Shown here in pieces: positions 1 through 7,435 of a DNA stretch of 64,000 nt. The stretch is from positions 62,001-126,000 of the forward strand of contig JBGVLZ010000103.1 of assembly GCA_045124505.1 (NCBI GenBank). The letters run 5' to 3'. The stretch's first letter is position 1. Each line of letters starts with the position of its first letter. Below the pieces are notes generated by a model. That model was given only the letters and a program-made list of their open reading frames with translations. It was not told the origin of the DNA and did no database searches. Origin of the DNA: RGIG7213 sp045124505. Its GTDB lineage: Bacteria > Bacillota > Clostridia > Oscillospirales > CAG-272. Position numbers and translations under genes: made by a program.

Positions 1-49
1 ACAGTAAAAGCGATGCTGTAAGCAACGCTGTTATTATCTTCTTTTTCAT
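1..49 (-). CDS. Secreted protein, N-terminal fragment only
   Basis: The first 16 codons of a minus-strand gene are present and the rest lies outside the window. They read MKKKIITALLTASLLL, a lysine-rich start followed by a hydrophobic run, as in a signal peptide. A GGAG ribosome site lies just upstream of the ATG. Only export can be proposed; the mature function is not visible. Confidence 0.6.
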   Translation of the reverse strand, partial: MKKKIITALLTASLLL

Positions 50-126
50 ATTTTTTCTCCTTAAGATATGCTATGTGTTATTTATACCATAAAACTGTAT
101 TTCATGTCAACAAAATACAAAACAAT

Positions 127-849
127 TTACCATTTATTTTCTTTTGTCTTTTTCAAACCAATTACCATGAGAAAAATAAGAAGCAAAATACTTATAAACT
201 GAGAGGTTGAAAATATCCATACCTTTCCTCTTATCTCGTCTCCGCGCAAAAACTCAATAAAAAATCTTCCTGCTGCATATACGGCAAGATATATATACAG
301 AAGCCGTCCTTTAAAAAAGCTTCTTTTAAACAAAGCAAAAAGCACACAAGACAGTATGAGCAGTAAAAATGCACTCAAAAGCTGTATGGCAAAACGTCTC
401 GTTCCGTCAGGCATTATAAAACCGAAATTTGATATTACACCGTAACAGCATCCCGAAAAGAAACACCCAACCCTGCCGAAAGCATGGAAAAGAGGCAAGG
501 AAACAGCGGCAGCATCGGTGTAGGGGGATTTTTCAACACCTTTGATCTTTAGTACGGCAAGCCCTGACAAAACTGCACCGAACAGTCCGCCGCAAAAAAC
601 ACCGCCTCCGAAAATAACATCGGGGGTTGCTGTGCCCCAAAGATCGTGCCGTGTTAAAGCATACAAAAGCTTCATTCCGACAGCACCGCCAAACAGTGAT
701 ATCAACTGCACCTCACGTGCGCACAAAGCAAGTCCGCCTCTTTTTTTGACAATATGCATAAAAACGAGGTACTGAACAACAAATCCGACAAATGCAAATA
801 TATCATACACAGCAAATTTCAAGCCGAATATATTAATATACGGATACAA
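127..849 (-). CDS. Prolipoprotein diacylglyceryl transferase (Lgt) family membrane protein, divergent
   Basis: A polytopic membrane protein of 240 residues with the layout of Lgt, the enzyme that moves a diacylglyceryl group from phosphatidylglycerol to the lipobox cysteine of prolipoproteins. The Lgt landmarks are recognisable: a GGGVFCGGLFG stretch where Lgt has its HGGL motif, GRVGCFFSGCCYG where canonical Lgt has GRxGNFxNxExxG, and a late RFFIEFLRGD segment. The motif histidine is replaced by cysteine, and the Asn/Glu positions by a Cys/Gly-rich version, so transferase activity is not assured. It may be one of the Cys-rich Lgt paralogues known from Firmicutes and Bacteroidetes. The start is TTG, fixed by a GGAGG site 8 bases upstream. 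It is divergent from spoIIID. Confidence 0.75.
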   Translation of the reverse strand: MYPYINIFGLKFAVYDIFAFVGFVVQYLVFMHIVKKRGGLALCAREVQLISLFGGAVGMKLLYALTRHDLWGTATPDVIFGGGVFCGGLFGAVLSGLAVLKIKGVEKSPYTDAAAVSLPLFHAFGRVGCFFSGCCYGVISNFGFIMPDGTRRFAIQLLSAFLLLILSCVLFALFKRSFFKGRLLYIYLAVYAAGRFFIEFLRGDEIRGKVWIFSTSQFISILLLIFLMVIGLKKTKENKW

Positions 850-981
850 AACAGCACCTCCCTTCTATGAAATATTATCATATATCAAAAATGATTTCAA
901 GTTAAATTTGAAAACATTAACGGAATATAAAAAAACAGTAATGCATAGACTTTACAAAACAAACTGAAAGGTTGTAATGCT

Positions 982-1251
982 ATGGAATACGATATAAAAG
1001 AGCGATGTGTGATCTTGGGAAAATATATTGCTGAAACGGGACAAACGGTGCGCACGTGCGCCTCAAAATTCGGTGTTTCAAAATCAACTGTACATAAAGA
1101 CGTGACTGAGCGTTTAAAGTACATAAATCCGTCACTTCACGGACAAGTATGCGAAGTGCTTTCCGTAAATAAAGCCGAAAGACATATAAGAGGAGGAATA
1201 GCAACAAAAAACAAATATCTGCATAATAAGGAAAACAGCGGGGCAAAATAA
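982..1251 (+). CDS. spoIIID: Stage III sporulation protein D, DNA-binding regulator
   Basis: This 89-residue protein matches SpoIIID along its length. SpoIIID is the small mother-cell DNA-binding protein that switches sigma-E genes on and off during sporulation. The helix-turn-helix is at about residues 20-45 and includes FGVSKSTVHKDVTERL; the basic tail includes RHIRGGIATKNKY. Length is typical (about 80-95). An AAAGG site precedes the ATG. It is followed after 28 bases by spoVAD on the same strand, so the three sporulation genes may be cotranscribed, although spoVA genes are usually forespore (sigma-G) genes. This is strong evidence that the organism forms, or descends from lineages forming, endospores. 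Confidence 0.95.
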   Translation: MEYDIKERCVILGKYIAETGQTVRTCASKFGVSKSTVHKDVTERLKYINPSLHGQVCEVLSVNKAERHIRGGIATKNKYLHNKENSGAK

Positions 1252-1279
1252 CACCGTAATTTTTCAAGGAGAATTTACG

Positions 1280-2275
1280 GTGAGTGTAATTAAAATAAAA
1301 GATCCCCCATGTGTTTTAGGGGTAGGAAATGCAGTCGGAAAAGAAGAATTTGAAGGACCTCTTGGGGATTATTTTTCATTTCACAGCGATGATAACCGTT
1401 TTGGAATGAAAACATGGGAAAAAAGCGAAGCTGAAATGGTGCGGACCGCATACAACAATGCGCTTGCAAACGCAAACCTTTCACAAAATGACATAGGCGC
1501 TGTATTTGCAGGTGACCTTATGAATCAGTGCACGGCATCGGCATACGGTCTTGCAGAGGCAAAAGCGCCTTATTTCGGGCTTTACGGAGCTTGTTCGACA
1601 ATGGCAGAGGCAATTATACTTGCATCGCTTACGGTAAGCGGAGGTGTATTCAAAACTGCCGCCGCATGTGCCGCCTCGCACAACTGCACCGCCGAAAGGC
1701 AGTTTCGCTTTCCTGTTGAATACGGCGGACAAAGAACACCGACATCACAAAGAACAGTGACAGCCGCCGCAAGCATGATACTGTCGCAAAATGATTCATA
1801 TATGTACGTTTGTCATGCCGCACCCGGTAAAATAATCGATGCCGGAATAAATGACATCAATAATATGGGGGCGGCAATGGCACCTGCGGCATATGACACA
1901 CTTTTAAATTTTTTTACCGCAACGGGAAGTGCGCCGAAAGATTTCGACCTGATAGTAACAGGCGACCTCGGATTTGAGGGTGCTGAAATTTTAAAAGACT
2001 TTATGAAAGAAAAAAATTATGACATTTCCCCCGTGTACAACGACTGCGGGCTTATGATGTACAACAGAAAAGAACAGGATGTGCACGCAGGCGGAAGCGG
2101 TTGCGGATGCGGTGCGGCGGTGCTTTGCTCATATATAGCTGAAAATTTCAAAAACGGAAAATTCAACAACGTGCTGTTTATAGCAACAGGCGCACTTATG
2201 AGCCCGCTGACAGTATTTCAAGGTGAAACGATCCCGGCGGTAGCTCATCTTGTGCATTTTTCATCGTCAAAATAA
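1280..2275 (+). CDS. spoVAD: Stage V sporulation protein AD (dipicolinic acid uptake)
   Basis: SpoVAD has a thiolase-like fold and is part of the SpoVA channel complex in the spore inner membrane; it binds dipicolinic acid during uptake into the forespore. The 331-residue length is normal. Family features visible are the FEGPLGDYF stretch near the N terminus, GLYGACSTMAEA around residue 100, and GGSGCGCGAAVLCSY near residue 275. The start is GTG, placed by an AAGGAG site about 8 bases upstream. spoVAE follows after 12 bases. The usual upstream partner spoVAC is absent here; spoIIID occupies that position. Confidence 0.95.
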   Translation: MSVIKIKDPPCVLGVGNAVGKEEFEGPLGDYFSFHSDDNRFGMKTWEKSEAEMVRTAYNNALANANLSQNDIGAVFAGDLMNQCTASAYGLAEAKAPYFGLYGACSTMAEAIILASLTVSGGVFKTAAACAASHNCTAERQFRFPVEYGGQRTPTSQRTVTAAASMILSQNDSYMYVCHAAPGKIIDAGINDINNMGAAMAPAAYDTLLNFFTATGSAPKDFDLIVTGDLGFEGAEILKDFMKEKNYDISPVYNDCGLMMYNRKEQDVHAGGSGCGCGAAVLCSYIAENFKNGKFNNVLFIATGALMSPLTVFQGETIPAVAHLVHFSSSK

Positions 2276-2287
2276 AGGAAATCAAAA

Positions 2288-2653
2288 ATGGAAATATTAC
2301 TTCATTATTTACGTGTATTCATAACAGGCGGTCTTTTTTGCATCGTCGCACAGATCCTTATTGACAAAACACGTATAACACCCGCACGAATTCTTGTCTG
2401 TTACGTTGTAAGCGGTGTCGTGCTTCATGCGCTCGGTGTGTATGAAAAAATTATATCATTCGGCTCTATGGGGGCAAAAATTCCTCTGACAGGCTTCGGT
2501 TATTGCCTTGCCGAGGGAGTTAAACAGGCTGTAAACGAAAAGGGGCTTTTCGGTGCTTTGACGGGCGGACTTACGGGAGCCGCCGCAGGAATCACAGCGG
2601 CAATACTTTTTTCTTATCTCTTTTCCCTTTTCTTTTCAAGCCGCGATACGTGA
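2288..2653 (+). CDS. spoVAE: Stage V sporulation protein AE
   Basis: A small hydrophobic protein of 121 residues with about four membrane segments, matching SpoVAE (the SpoVAEb type) of the dipicolinate transport complex. The family segment GFGYCLAEGVKQAVNEKG lies at about residues 74-91, and a glycine/alanine-rich membrane segment follows. It sits 12 bases after spoVAD in the conserved D-E order. An AGGAAATC ribosome site precedes the ATG. It is the last gene of this sporulation group, and the next 476 bases hold no convincing gene. Confidence 0.92.
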   Translation: MEILLHYLRVFITGGLFCIVAQILIDKTRITPARILVCYVVSGVVLHALGVYEKIISFGSMGAKIPLTGFGYCLAEGVKQAVNEKGLFGALTGGLTGAAAGITAAILFSYLFSLFFSSRDT

Positions 2654-3129
2654 TAAAACCAGGATCAATTTTCAAGACAAAATTTAAAATGAAAAAGGGG
2701 CTTGCTCATTTAAGGAAATAACTCCTAAAATAAGTCGCCCCATGTATTTTTTTGAATATTTATTCCGTAGGGGAGTGCATTGCACTCCCGCTTTTAGTAT
2801 ATTTACGCATTTCGAGGCGGACGACCAATGGTCGTCCCTACAAAGTTTACTATATATTTTCTTAAATGAGCCAGCCTCTTCTGCTATAAATGGGTGAAAA
2901 GGTCAACAACATACGATGATTACTTTTTAAATTGCGCTGTGAAATTGGGTAACCCTTTAAGAAAACTTGGAAAATAGGTTTGATCAATACAATTTTTAAA
3001 TTTCAGTTCTTGTCAAAAACCGTTTGCGTCTTGAGAATCCAAGAAACCCGAAACAATAATGTGTCCAAGACCATCTTCCGAAAAGATAGTGAAGGGCTTA
3101 ATTGTTCAGATCCAGCAAAAATTTAACAT
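2654..3129. other. Gene-free stretch with a MITE-like element
   Basis: This 476-base stretch carries a palindromic element at 2695-2880. The remaining part, about 2881-3129, contains short open frames only, with no ribosome site or codon pattern I trust. I see no RNA gene in it. It may be decayed sequence linked to the four-helix-bundle gene that follows on the minus strand. Confidence 0.6.
2695..2880. repeat. MITE-like element, copy A, with terminal inverted repeats
   Basis: Imperfect terminal inverted repeats of about 22 bases bound a 186-base element. The left end runs AAGGGGCTTGCTCATTTAAG at 2695-2714; the right end at 2859-2880 is nearly its reverse complement. Inside are two separate hairpins, GGGAGTGCA/TGCACTCCC (2771-2789) and GGACGACC/GGTCGTCC (2819-2837), preceded by GTAGGGG and followed by CCCTAC respectively. 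A second copy lies at 31031-31156 and lacks the first hairpin module and the right end. No transposase gene is inside, so movement would need an enzyme supplied elsewhere. Confidence 0.75.
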
Positions 3130-3477
3130 TCATTTTGTGGTAACCTTTAGAGTTTTACAACTTGCGATCAACATTCGTCTAATGCGACCGCAAAGATTTC
3201 TGTGGCTTTTATATGTTTCTTCATCAATACCGTTTGTGTTGAATAATAACTGCAACCATCCTTCTGTCTCGCTGCATTCTTTAAGAGCTATTTCAAATTT
3301 TGAAAGCATATCCGCCTTACTCTGTCCGTAATTGGCTTCACGAATGTTTGCATACACACTACTTGAGCTTTTGCGGATTTGGAAAAGAGTGTTGGAATGA
3401 GCTTTGATATTTTGACAAAGTAATTCTATATCGGTTGCGAGTTGCTCCGAATAGATCAATAAATAATTTTTAGCCAT
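3130..3477 (-). CDS. Four-helix-bundle protein (S23 / 23S rRNA intervening-sequence family)
   Basis: A 115-residue, mostly helical protein of the family first met in intervening sequences of 23S rRNA genes. Family hallmarks are SSSVYANIREANYGQSKADM in the middle and EIALKECSETEGWLQLL in the second half. The function of the family is unsettled; relatives include the Avd accessory protein of diversity-generating retroelements. No rRNA or reverse transcriptase is near. A GGGAG site 6 bases upstream supports the ATG at 3477. It lies between spoVAE and tRNA-Leu, next to a perfect 14-base inverted repeat (3614-3668), and looks like a small accessory insertion. Confidence 0.85.
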   Translation of the reverse strand: MAKNYLLIYSEQLATDIELLCQNIKAHSNTLFQIRKSSSSVYANIREANYGQSKADMLSKFEIALKECSETEGWLQLLFNTNGIDEETYKSHRNLCGRIRRMLIASCKTLKVTTK

Positions 3478-3613
3478 ACAATCACTCCCTTCGTGAATAT
3501 TATATCATATTTTGCAAAGTAATTCCAGAGCTTTTCGCATCCTCACATCCCAATCACACCGAAGGCGTGTATATCATAAATTCCGAAGAAATTGCATATC
3601 ACCAACACGGAGT

Positions 3614-3668
3614 GTTGTATATCATCAAGCCGCAAGAAGATGCACGCTGGCACGTGATGATATACAAC
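3614..3668. repeat. Perfect 14-base inverted repeat
   Basis: GTTGTATATCATCA (3614-3627) and its exact complement TGATGATATACAAC (3655-3668) are separated by 27 bases. The pair sits within a larger zone where the same core motif recurs. It could be an end or resolution structure of a small mobile element carrying the four-helix-bundle gene, or an RNA hairpin; no transposase is present. Confidence 0.7.
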
Positions 3669-3740
3669 CCCAAAGTGGCTGATGATATCCACGACTGCGT
3701 CATGATGATATGCCAAGCCTGCAGCTTGGATAAACAAAAA

Positions 3741-3770
3741 CAGAACATTCGTCCGTAGACAAATGTTCCG
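3741..3770 (-). terminator. Terminator of tRNA-Leu
   Basis: On the minus strand a 13-base stem with a TACG loop starts 8 bases after the tRNA CCA and is followed by a run of five T. A T-run also exists on the plus-strand side, so it could work in both directions. Confidence 0.75.
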
Positions 3771-3777
3771 TTTTTAT

Positions 3778-3862
3778 TGGTGCGAGAAACGGGACTTGAA
3801 CCCGTACGGTGAAATCCACACGCCCCTCAAACGTGCGCGTCTGCCAGTTCCGCCACTCTCGC
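3778..3862 (-). tRNA. tRNA-Leu (anticodon GAG)
   Basis: An 85-base class II tRNA with encoded CCA. The acceptor stem GCGAGAG pairs with TTCTCGC. The anticodon stem CACGT/GCGTG encloses loop TTGAGGG, giving GAG, which reads CUC and CUU leucine codons. The long variable arm and the GGTTCAAGTCC T-loop are as expected for tRNA-Leu. A terminator follows immediately. Confidence 0.95.
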
Positions 3863-3966
3863 ATATTCAAATGTTGTCGTGTGTTTCACACAACATTGTA
3901 TATTATACACATTTTAATCGATTTGTCAATACCTTTTTGAAAAAAAGTTTATTTTTTTTGAAAATA

Positions 3967-3996
3967 ATGCGGACGCTCAATTTTAAGCGTCCGCAT
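3967..3996 (-). terminator. Terminator of the GH71/99-like lipoprotein gene
   Basis: Perfect 11-base stem ATGCGGACGCT/AGCGTCCGCAT with an 8-base loop, seven bases past the stop codon on the minus strand, followed by a T-rich run. Confidence 0.85.
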
Positions 3997-4002
3997 ATCT
4001 GA

Positions 4003-6003
4003 TTATTTGTAGTTCTGGAATATAAAGTTAAGTCTTCCGTGAGGTGCGGAATCGCCCGAAGTGTACATTTCTTCCATCGTGTCGATCATATCGTCACTGT
4101 CTGTCCACTTGAAGGAGAACTTGATCTTTGTGTAATCCTTGATTCCCATGGATCTGAGAGGTACACGGATCATCATCTTGTTTCCTTCGATCTTATAATC
4201 GAGCTCTTCTGCCGCTTCAAATGCAAATGCATCGTCTGATGTGGACTTTGCAAGCGTTGTCTTTGCATCAGATGAAGCCTTGTGGTTGATTATGTAGTCA
4301 TAACCGTACCAGCCTGTTGTAGCATTATCGGAATTGATAAACAACTGCATCCATGTTGAGTCTGTATCTGCTGCTGTTATATCAGCTGCTGTTTCAACAT
4401 AGAAATATGCATACTTTGTATCGTAAACAACTTTAGATGCAACAATATCATTTCTGCCCGATGTATCTGTAAGTGTCTTTTTACCGAATGACATGTTATT
4501 TCTGTCGGCTGTATCGCCCTTGAAGTCGCTGTATGTTACGAGGATATCATTCCACTGATCAAACGAACCGTTTATATCAATTATCTTTCTTGTATCCTGA
4601 ACAAGTGTGGGAGCTGTTCCCTTGTATGCTCTGATATTATCGATAAGCTGCATATAGTAGTTATCGAAATAACCGCCGCGCATCATTTCAGCGTCACGGC
4701 TGAATTCGATATCACATGTGTCTATAAATACAACTCTGTTATTTGTACCGCCGGGCTGACGCTGTGCAACCCATTCGTTCCAGCTTGTAACGAGAACGTA
4801 AGGAACATCCACCTCAAGCGCACGGTCCCACTGTTCCTGGAAGTTGTAACCGTAAAGGTATGCGCCTTCTGTTTTGTCATTTCTTCCGTTGTGATAGCTT
4901 CTGCCCCAGTTTTTGTTGCTTCCGTAGATTGCAGAGTCAGAGAAGCATACAGTACCTGAGTGCTGTGCAATTGAAACGCTTATCGCTTCATCAACACCGT
5001 TGTACTGGAATACACGCTGAGGACGTGTGAAGTCCATCCAGGGCCAACCGCCCGAAGGAACAGCACCCTCATTGGGCCACTGCGGAACACGGTAAGAGAA
5101 GAATTTCTTTATATGCGGCTGTGTGATCTGGTTTTCGTAAGCGATGATAAGGGGCTTGCCGTCAACCATAAACCATGTATCTCTGCAGAAGTTTCTTGCA
5201 TATATCCAACCGTAGAGTGATGCTACAACGCCGGGGGAATCTGAATGTGTATAGAACACGACCTGGGGGGCATCCCAGCCCTGGCTGTTCATTTCGTGAA
5301 GGACTTCCATAAGCGCCTTTGCGTTTTCAACGTAGGGATAACCGTTTGTTACGTCTATATAAAGGAAGTCAACATTTGCGTTTGCAAGCTCTTCAGCGTG
5401 CTTACGCATAACCCATTTATCTGAGCTGTAATAGTAACCGTAAAGGGGTTCTGCAAAGAAATGCATTGCACCCTGCGGTCCCCAGCCTTTGTATGTGGAA
5501 CGTCTTGCAGCAGCTCCGCCTTCTTCAAGTATCTTATGCATATCAAATATGCCGCTGTCGCCATGCTCACCCATCCAGAGGAAGTAGAAAAGACCGACAT
5601 ATTTGCCTTCTGATATGTAACTCTTCGATGTTTCAGCTGTTTTAAGCTCACGGTCAACATCGTCAACAGCAACAAGCGGACCGCAATTGAAATTGTTTTT
5701 ATTGGGGTATGCAACGCCGTCAACGATTATTTTATCTCCGTCAACCGTGTAAGCAGGTGTACCTGCGAAATTATCGTTTTCTGTGGGATAAGGCAATTCA
5801 GGCTCAGGCTCTTCAGTTACAGCATCTGTTTCGCCATTCGTTACATCATCACCGTTTTCATCGGTTTCCTGTGTGCCCGTGATAACCGAGCTGTCCGATG
5901 CAGGTGATTTTGTTTCTGTATTTTCACCGCCTGTACAAGAAACCAGAAGGGACGACACGAGCATTGCAAGCAATAATGCGCCCGAAATAATCTTTTTCTT
6001 CAT
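4003..6003 (-). CDS. Surface lipoprotein, GH71/GH99-like glycosidase with C-terminal DOMON/CBM9-like domain
   Basis: A 666-residue exported lipoprotein. Residues 1-22 are a signal peptide and LVSC with Cys23 is the lipobox. An acidic Thr/Ser-rich linker runs to about residue 85. The central part, about 95-450, reads as a GH71/GH99-like TIM barrel (GLFYFLWMGEHGDSG, FFAEPLYGYYYSSDKWVMRK, DFLYIDVTNGYPY, VTSWNEW); GH99 enzymes cut internal alpha-mannosides and GH71 alpha-1,3-glucans, but catalytic residues cannot be assigned by eye. The C-terminal part, about 470-666, has a beta-sandwich pattern of carbohydrate-binding DOMON/CBM9 domains (INGSFDQWND). The upstream neighbour is a sugar-importer ATPase, suggesting a role in polysaccharide use; a terminator separates them. 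Confidence 0.75.
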   Translation of the reverse strand: MKKKIISGALLLAMLVSSLLVSCTGGENTETKSPASDSSVITGTQETDENGDDVTNGETDAVTEEPEPELPYPTENDNFAGTPAYTVDGDKIIVDGVAYPNKNNFNCGPLVAVDDVDRELKTAETSKSYISEGKYVGLFYFLWMGEHGDSGIFDMHKILEEGGAAARRSTYKGWGPQGAMHFFAEPLYGYYYSSDKWVMRKHAEELANANVDFLYIDVTNGYPYVENAKALMEVLHEMNSQGWDAPQVVFYTHSDSPGVVASLYGWIYARNFCRDTWFMVDGKPLIIAYENQITQPHIKKFFSYRVPQWPNEGAVPSGGWPWMDFTRPQRVFQYNGVDEAISVSIAQHSGTVCFSDSAIYGSNKNWGRSYHNGRNDKTEGAYLYGYNFQEQWDRALEVDVPYVLVTSWNEWVAQRQPGGTNNRVVFIDTCDIEFSRDAEMMRGGYFDNYYMQLIDNIRAYKGTAPTLVQDTRKIIDINGSFDQWNDILVTYSDFKGDTADRNNMSFGKKTLTDTSGRNDIVASKVVYDTKYAYFYVETAADITAADTDSTWMQLFINSDNATTGWYGYDYIINHKASSDAKTTLAKSTSDDAFAFEAAEELDYKIEGNKMMIRVPLRSMGIKDYTKIKFSFKWTDSDDMIDTMEEMYTSGDSAPHGRLNFIFQNYK

Positions 6004-6045
6004 AACTTAAAATCCTTTCATGTAGTAATGAATTCGTTATCAAAC

Positions 6046-6077
6046 AAAGCAGCCGAACAAAATATGCCGGCTGCTTT
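6046..6077 (-). terminator. Terminator between msmX and the lipoprotein gene
   Basis: Perfect 10-base stem AAAGCAGCCG/CGGCTGCTTT with a 12-base loop, about 27 bases after the msmX stop on the minus strand. The U-tract is weak, so some readthrough is possible. Confidence 0.7.
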
Positions 6078-6103
6078 AATATGTCAATTATTTTCCGCCG
6101 TTA

Positions 6104-7216
6104 TCAGTGGATGATGCAAGCTTCTGTGTCCTTATCAAAGATGTGCATTCTGGAAACATCGAAAGCAACCTTGATATTGTCGCCTGCTCTCGCCTGTGAA
6201 CGTGAGGATACACGTGCAATAAGGCTCTGTTCGCCTGTCTTGAGGTAGAGGTAGATCTCAGCACCCATAAGCTCTGTAACTTCTACATATGTATCGATTG
6301 CGGAGTCAGCGTACTGTGAAAGGTACATAGGCTCATCATGGATACATTCAGGTCTGATACCTGCAATAACTTCCTTGCCGATATATTCCTTGAGTTCGGG
6401 AGCGTTTGCCTTTTCAGCGGGAAGCTTCATCTTGTTGCCCTGGAATTCAACGTAAACATCGTTACCTTCCTTCTTGAGGCTTGCTTCGATGAAGTTCATC
6501 TGAGGTGTACCGATAAATCCTGCAACGAATACTCTGTTAGGCTTATCATAGAGGTTTTGAGGTGTATCAACCTGCTGGATCTTACCGTCCTTCATAACAA
6601 CGATACGTGTAGCCATTGTCATAGCTTCTACCTGGTCATGCGTAACGTATACGAATGTTGTTTCGAGTTTCTTGTGGAGCTTTGTAAGCTCTGAACGCAT
6701 GGCAGCACGGAGCTTAGCGTCGAGGTTTGAAAGCGGTTCGTCGAGAAGGAAGACCTTAGGATTACGGACAATAGCACGACCGAGCGCAACACGCTGCTTC
6801 TGACCGCCGGACAAAGCCTTCGGACGTCTGTCAAGCAAGTGTTCGATATCGAGGATACGTGCAGCTTCTTCAACTCTGCGCTTGATCTCAGCCTTGGGAG
6901 TCTTGCGGAGCTTAAGACCGAATGCCATATTTTCAAATACTGTCATATGAGGATACAGAGCGTAGTTCTGGAACACCATCGCAATATCTCTGTCCTTAGG
7001 AGCAACGTCGTTTACAAGCTTGTCGCCGATGAAAAGTTCACCGTCTGTGATCTCTTCAAGACCTGCGATCATACGGAGTGTCGTTGACTTACCGCAACCG
7101 GAAGGACCAACGAAGATAATAAATTCTTTATCCTTAACTTCGAGGCAGAAGTCGGAAACGGCTTCAACACCGCCGGGATATCTTTTGTAAATGTGCTTAA
7201 GGGATAAGCTTGCCAT
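6104..7216 (-). CDS. msmX: Sugar ABC importer ATPase, MsmX/UgpC type
   Basis: A 370-residue ATPase that would energise CUT1-type carbohydrate importers at the inner face of the membrane. Walker A GPSGCGKST spans 37-45 with Lys43, the Q-loop is Gln83, the signature LSGGQKQR is 135-142, Walker B ends at Glu160, and the switch histidine is His193. The C-terminal third (about 240-370) is the OB-fold regulatory region (IAGIRPECI) typical of MalK/MsmX/UgpC. No permease or binding-protein genes are adjacent, which fits the known role of MsmX as a shared ATPase for several importers. A probable promoter lies at 7296-7324 and a GGAG site precedes the ATG. Confidence 0.92.
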   Translation of the reverse strand: MASLSLKHIYKRYPGGVEAVSDFCLEVKDKEFIIFVGPSGCGKSTTLRMIAGLEEITDGELFIGDKLVNDVAPKDRDIAMVFQNYALYPHMTVFENMAFGLKLRKTPKAEIKRRVEEAARILDIEHLLDRRPKALSGGQKQRVALGRAIVRNPKVFLLDEPLSNLDAKLRAAMRSELTKLHKKLETTFVYVTHDQVEAMTMATRIVVMKDGKIQQVDTPQNLYDKPNRVFVAGFIGTPQMNFIEASLKKEGNDVYVEFQGNKMKLPAEKANAPELKEYIGKEVIAGIRPECIHDEPMYLSQYADSAIDTYVEVTELMGAEIYLYLKTGEQSLIARVSSRSQARAGDNIKVAFDVSRMHIFDKDTEACIIH

Positions 7217-7295
7217 TATAAAAATCTCCTTTAATATTCAGATTTCAGCACCGTTTGACATGGGTGCATTTCTTCTTTTTAATTTATTGCATACA

Positions 7296-7324
7296 ATTAT
7301 ACCAAAGAAATATGAACTTTTAAA
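7296..7324 (-). promoter_or_regulatory. Probable sigma-A promoter of msmX
   Basis: On the minus strand TTTAAA and a perfect TATAAT are separated by 17 bases, about 80 bases upstream of the msmX start. The -35 box is only a partial match. Confidence 0.45.
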
Positions 7325-7435
7325 GACGTTAGTTTTCCAAAAAATAAAACTTTTATTTGTGCATAATTCACAATACTTTTCAGATATATTTTTTAAAAAC
7401 CTCTGCAAATGTTGTATTTTTTTAATATATTAAAA

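Larger units (their letters stand above)
3478..3777. other. Gene-free stretch rich in ATATCATCA palindromes
   Basis: These 300 bases lie upstream of the four-helix-bundle gene and downstream of tRNA-Leu. The motif ATATCATCA or its complement TGATGATAT recurs at about 3569, 3619, 3655, 3679 and 3703, so the stretch can fold extensively. A 63-codon open frame crosses it but has no ribosome site and is explained by the repeats. The tRNA terminator is at its right edge. Confidence 0.6.

Noticed and set aside
3130..3477. Avd of a diversity-generating retroelement
   Set aside because: No reverse transcriptase, template repeat or variable-repeat target gene lies in the window; the S23-type family explains the sequence.
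3567..3758. 63-codon plus-strand open frame
   Set aside because: No ribosome site; the sequence is explained by the repeated ATATCATCA palindromes and it runs into the tRNA-Leu terminator.
3478..3862. Integrated element using tRNA-Leu as attachment site
   Set aside because: I found no second copy of the tRNA 3' end in the neighbouring 1.2 kb and no integrase.
3763..4002. 79-codon plus-strand frame over tRNA-Leu
   Set aside because: It is the antisense of a complete tRNA-Leu and of the GH71/99-like gene terminator.
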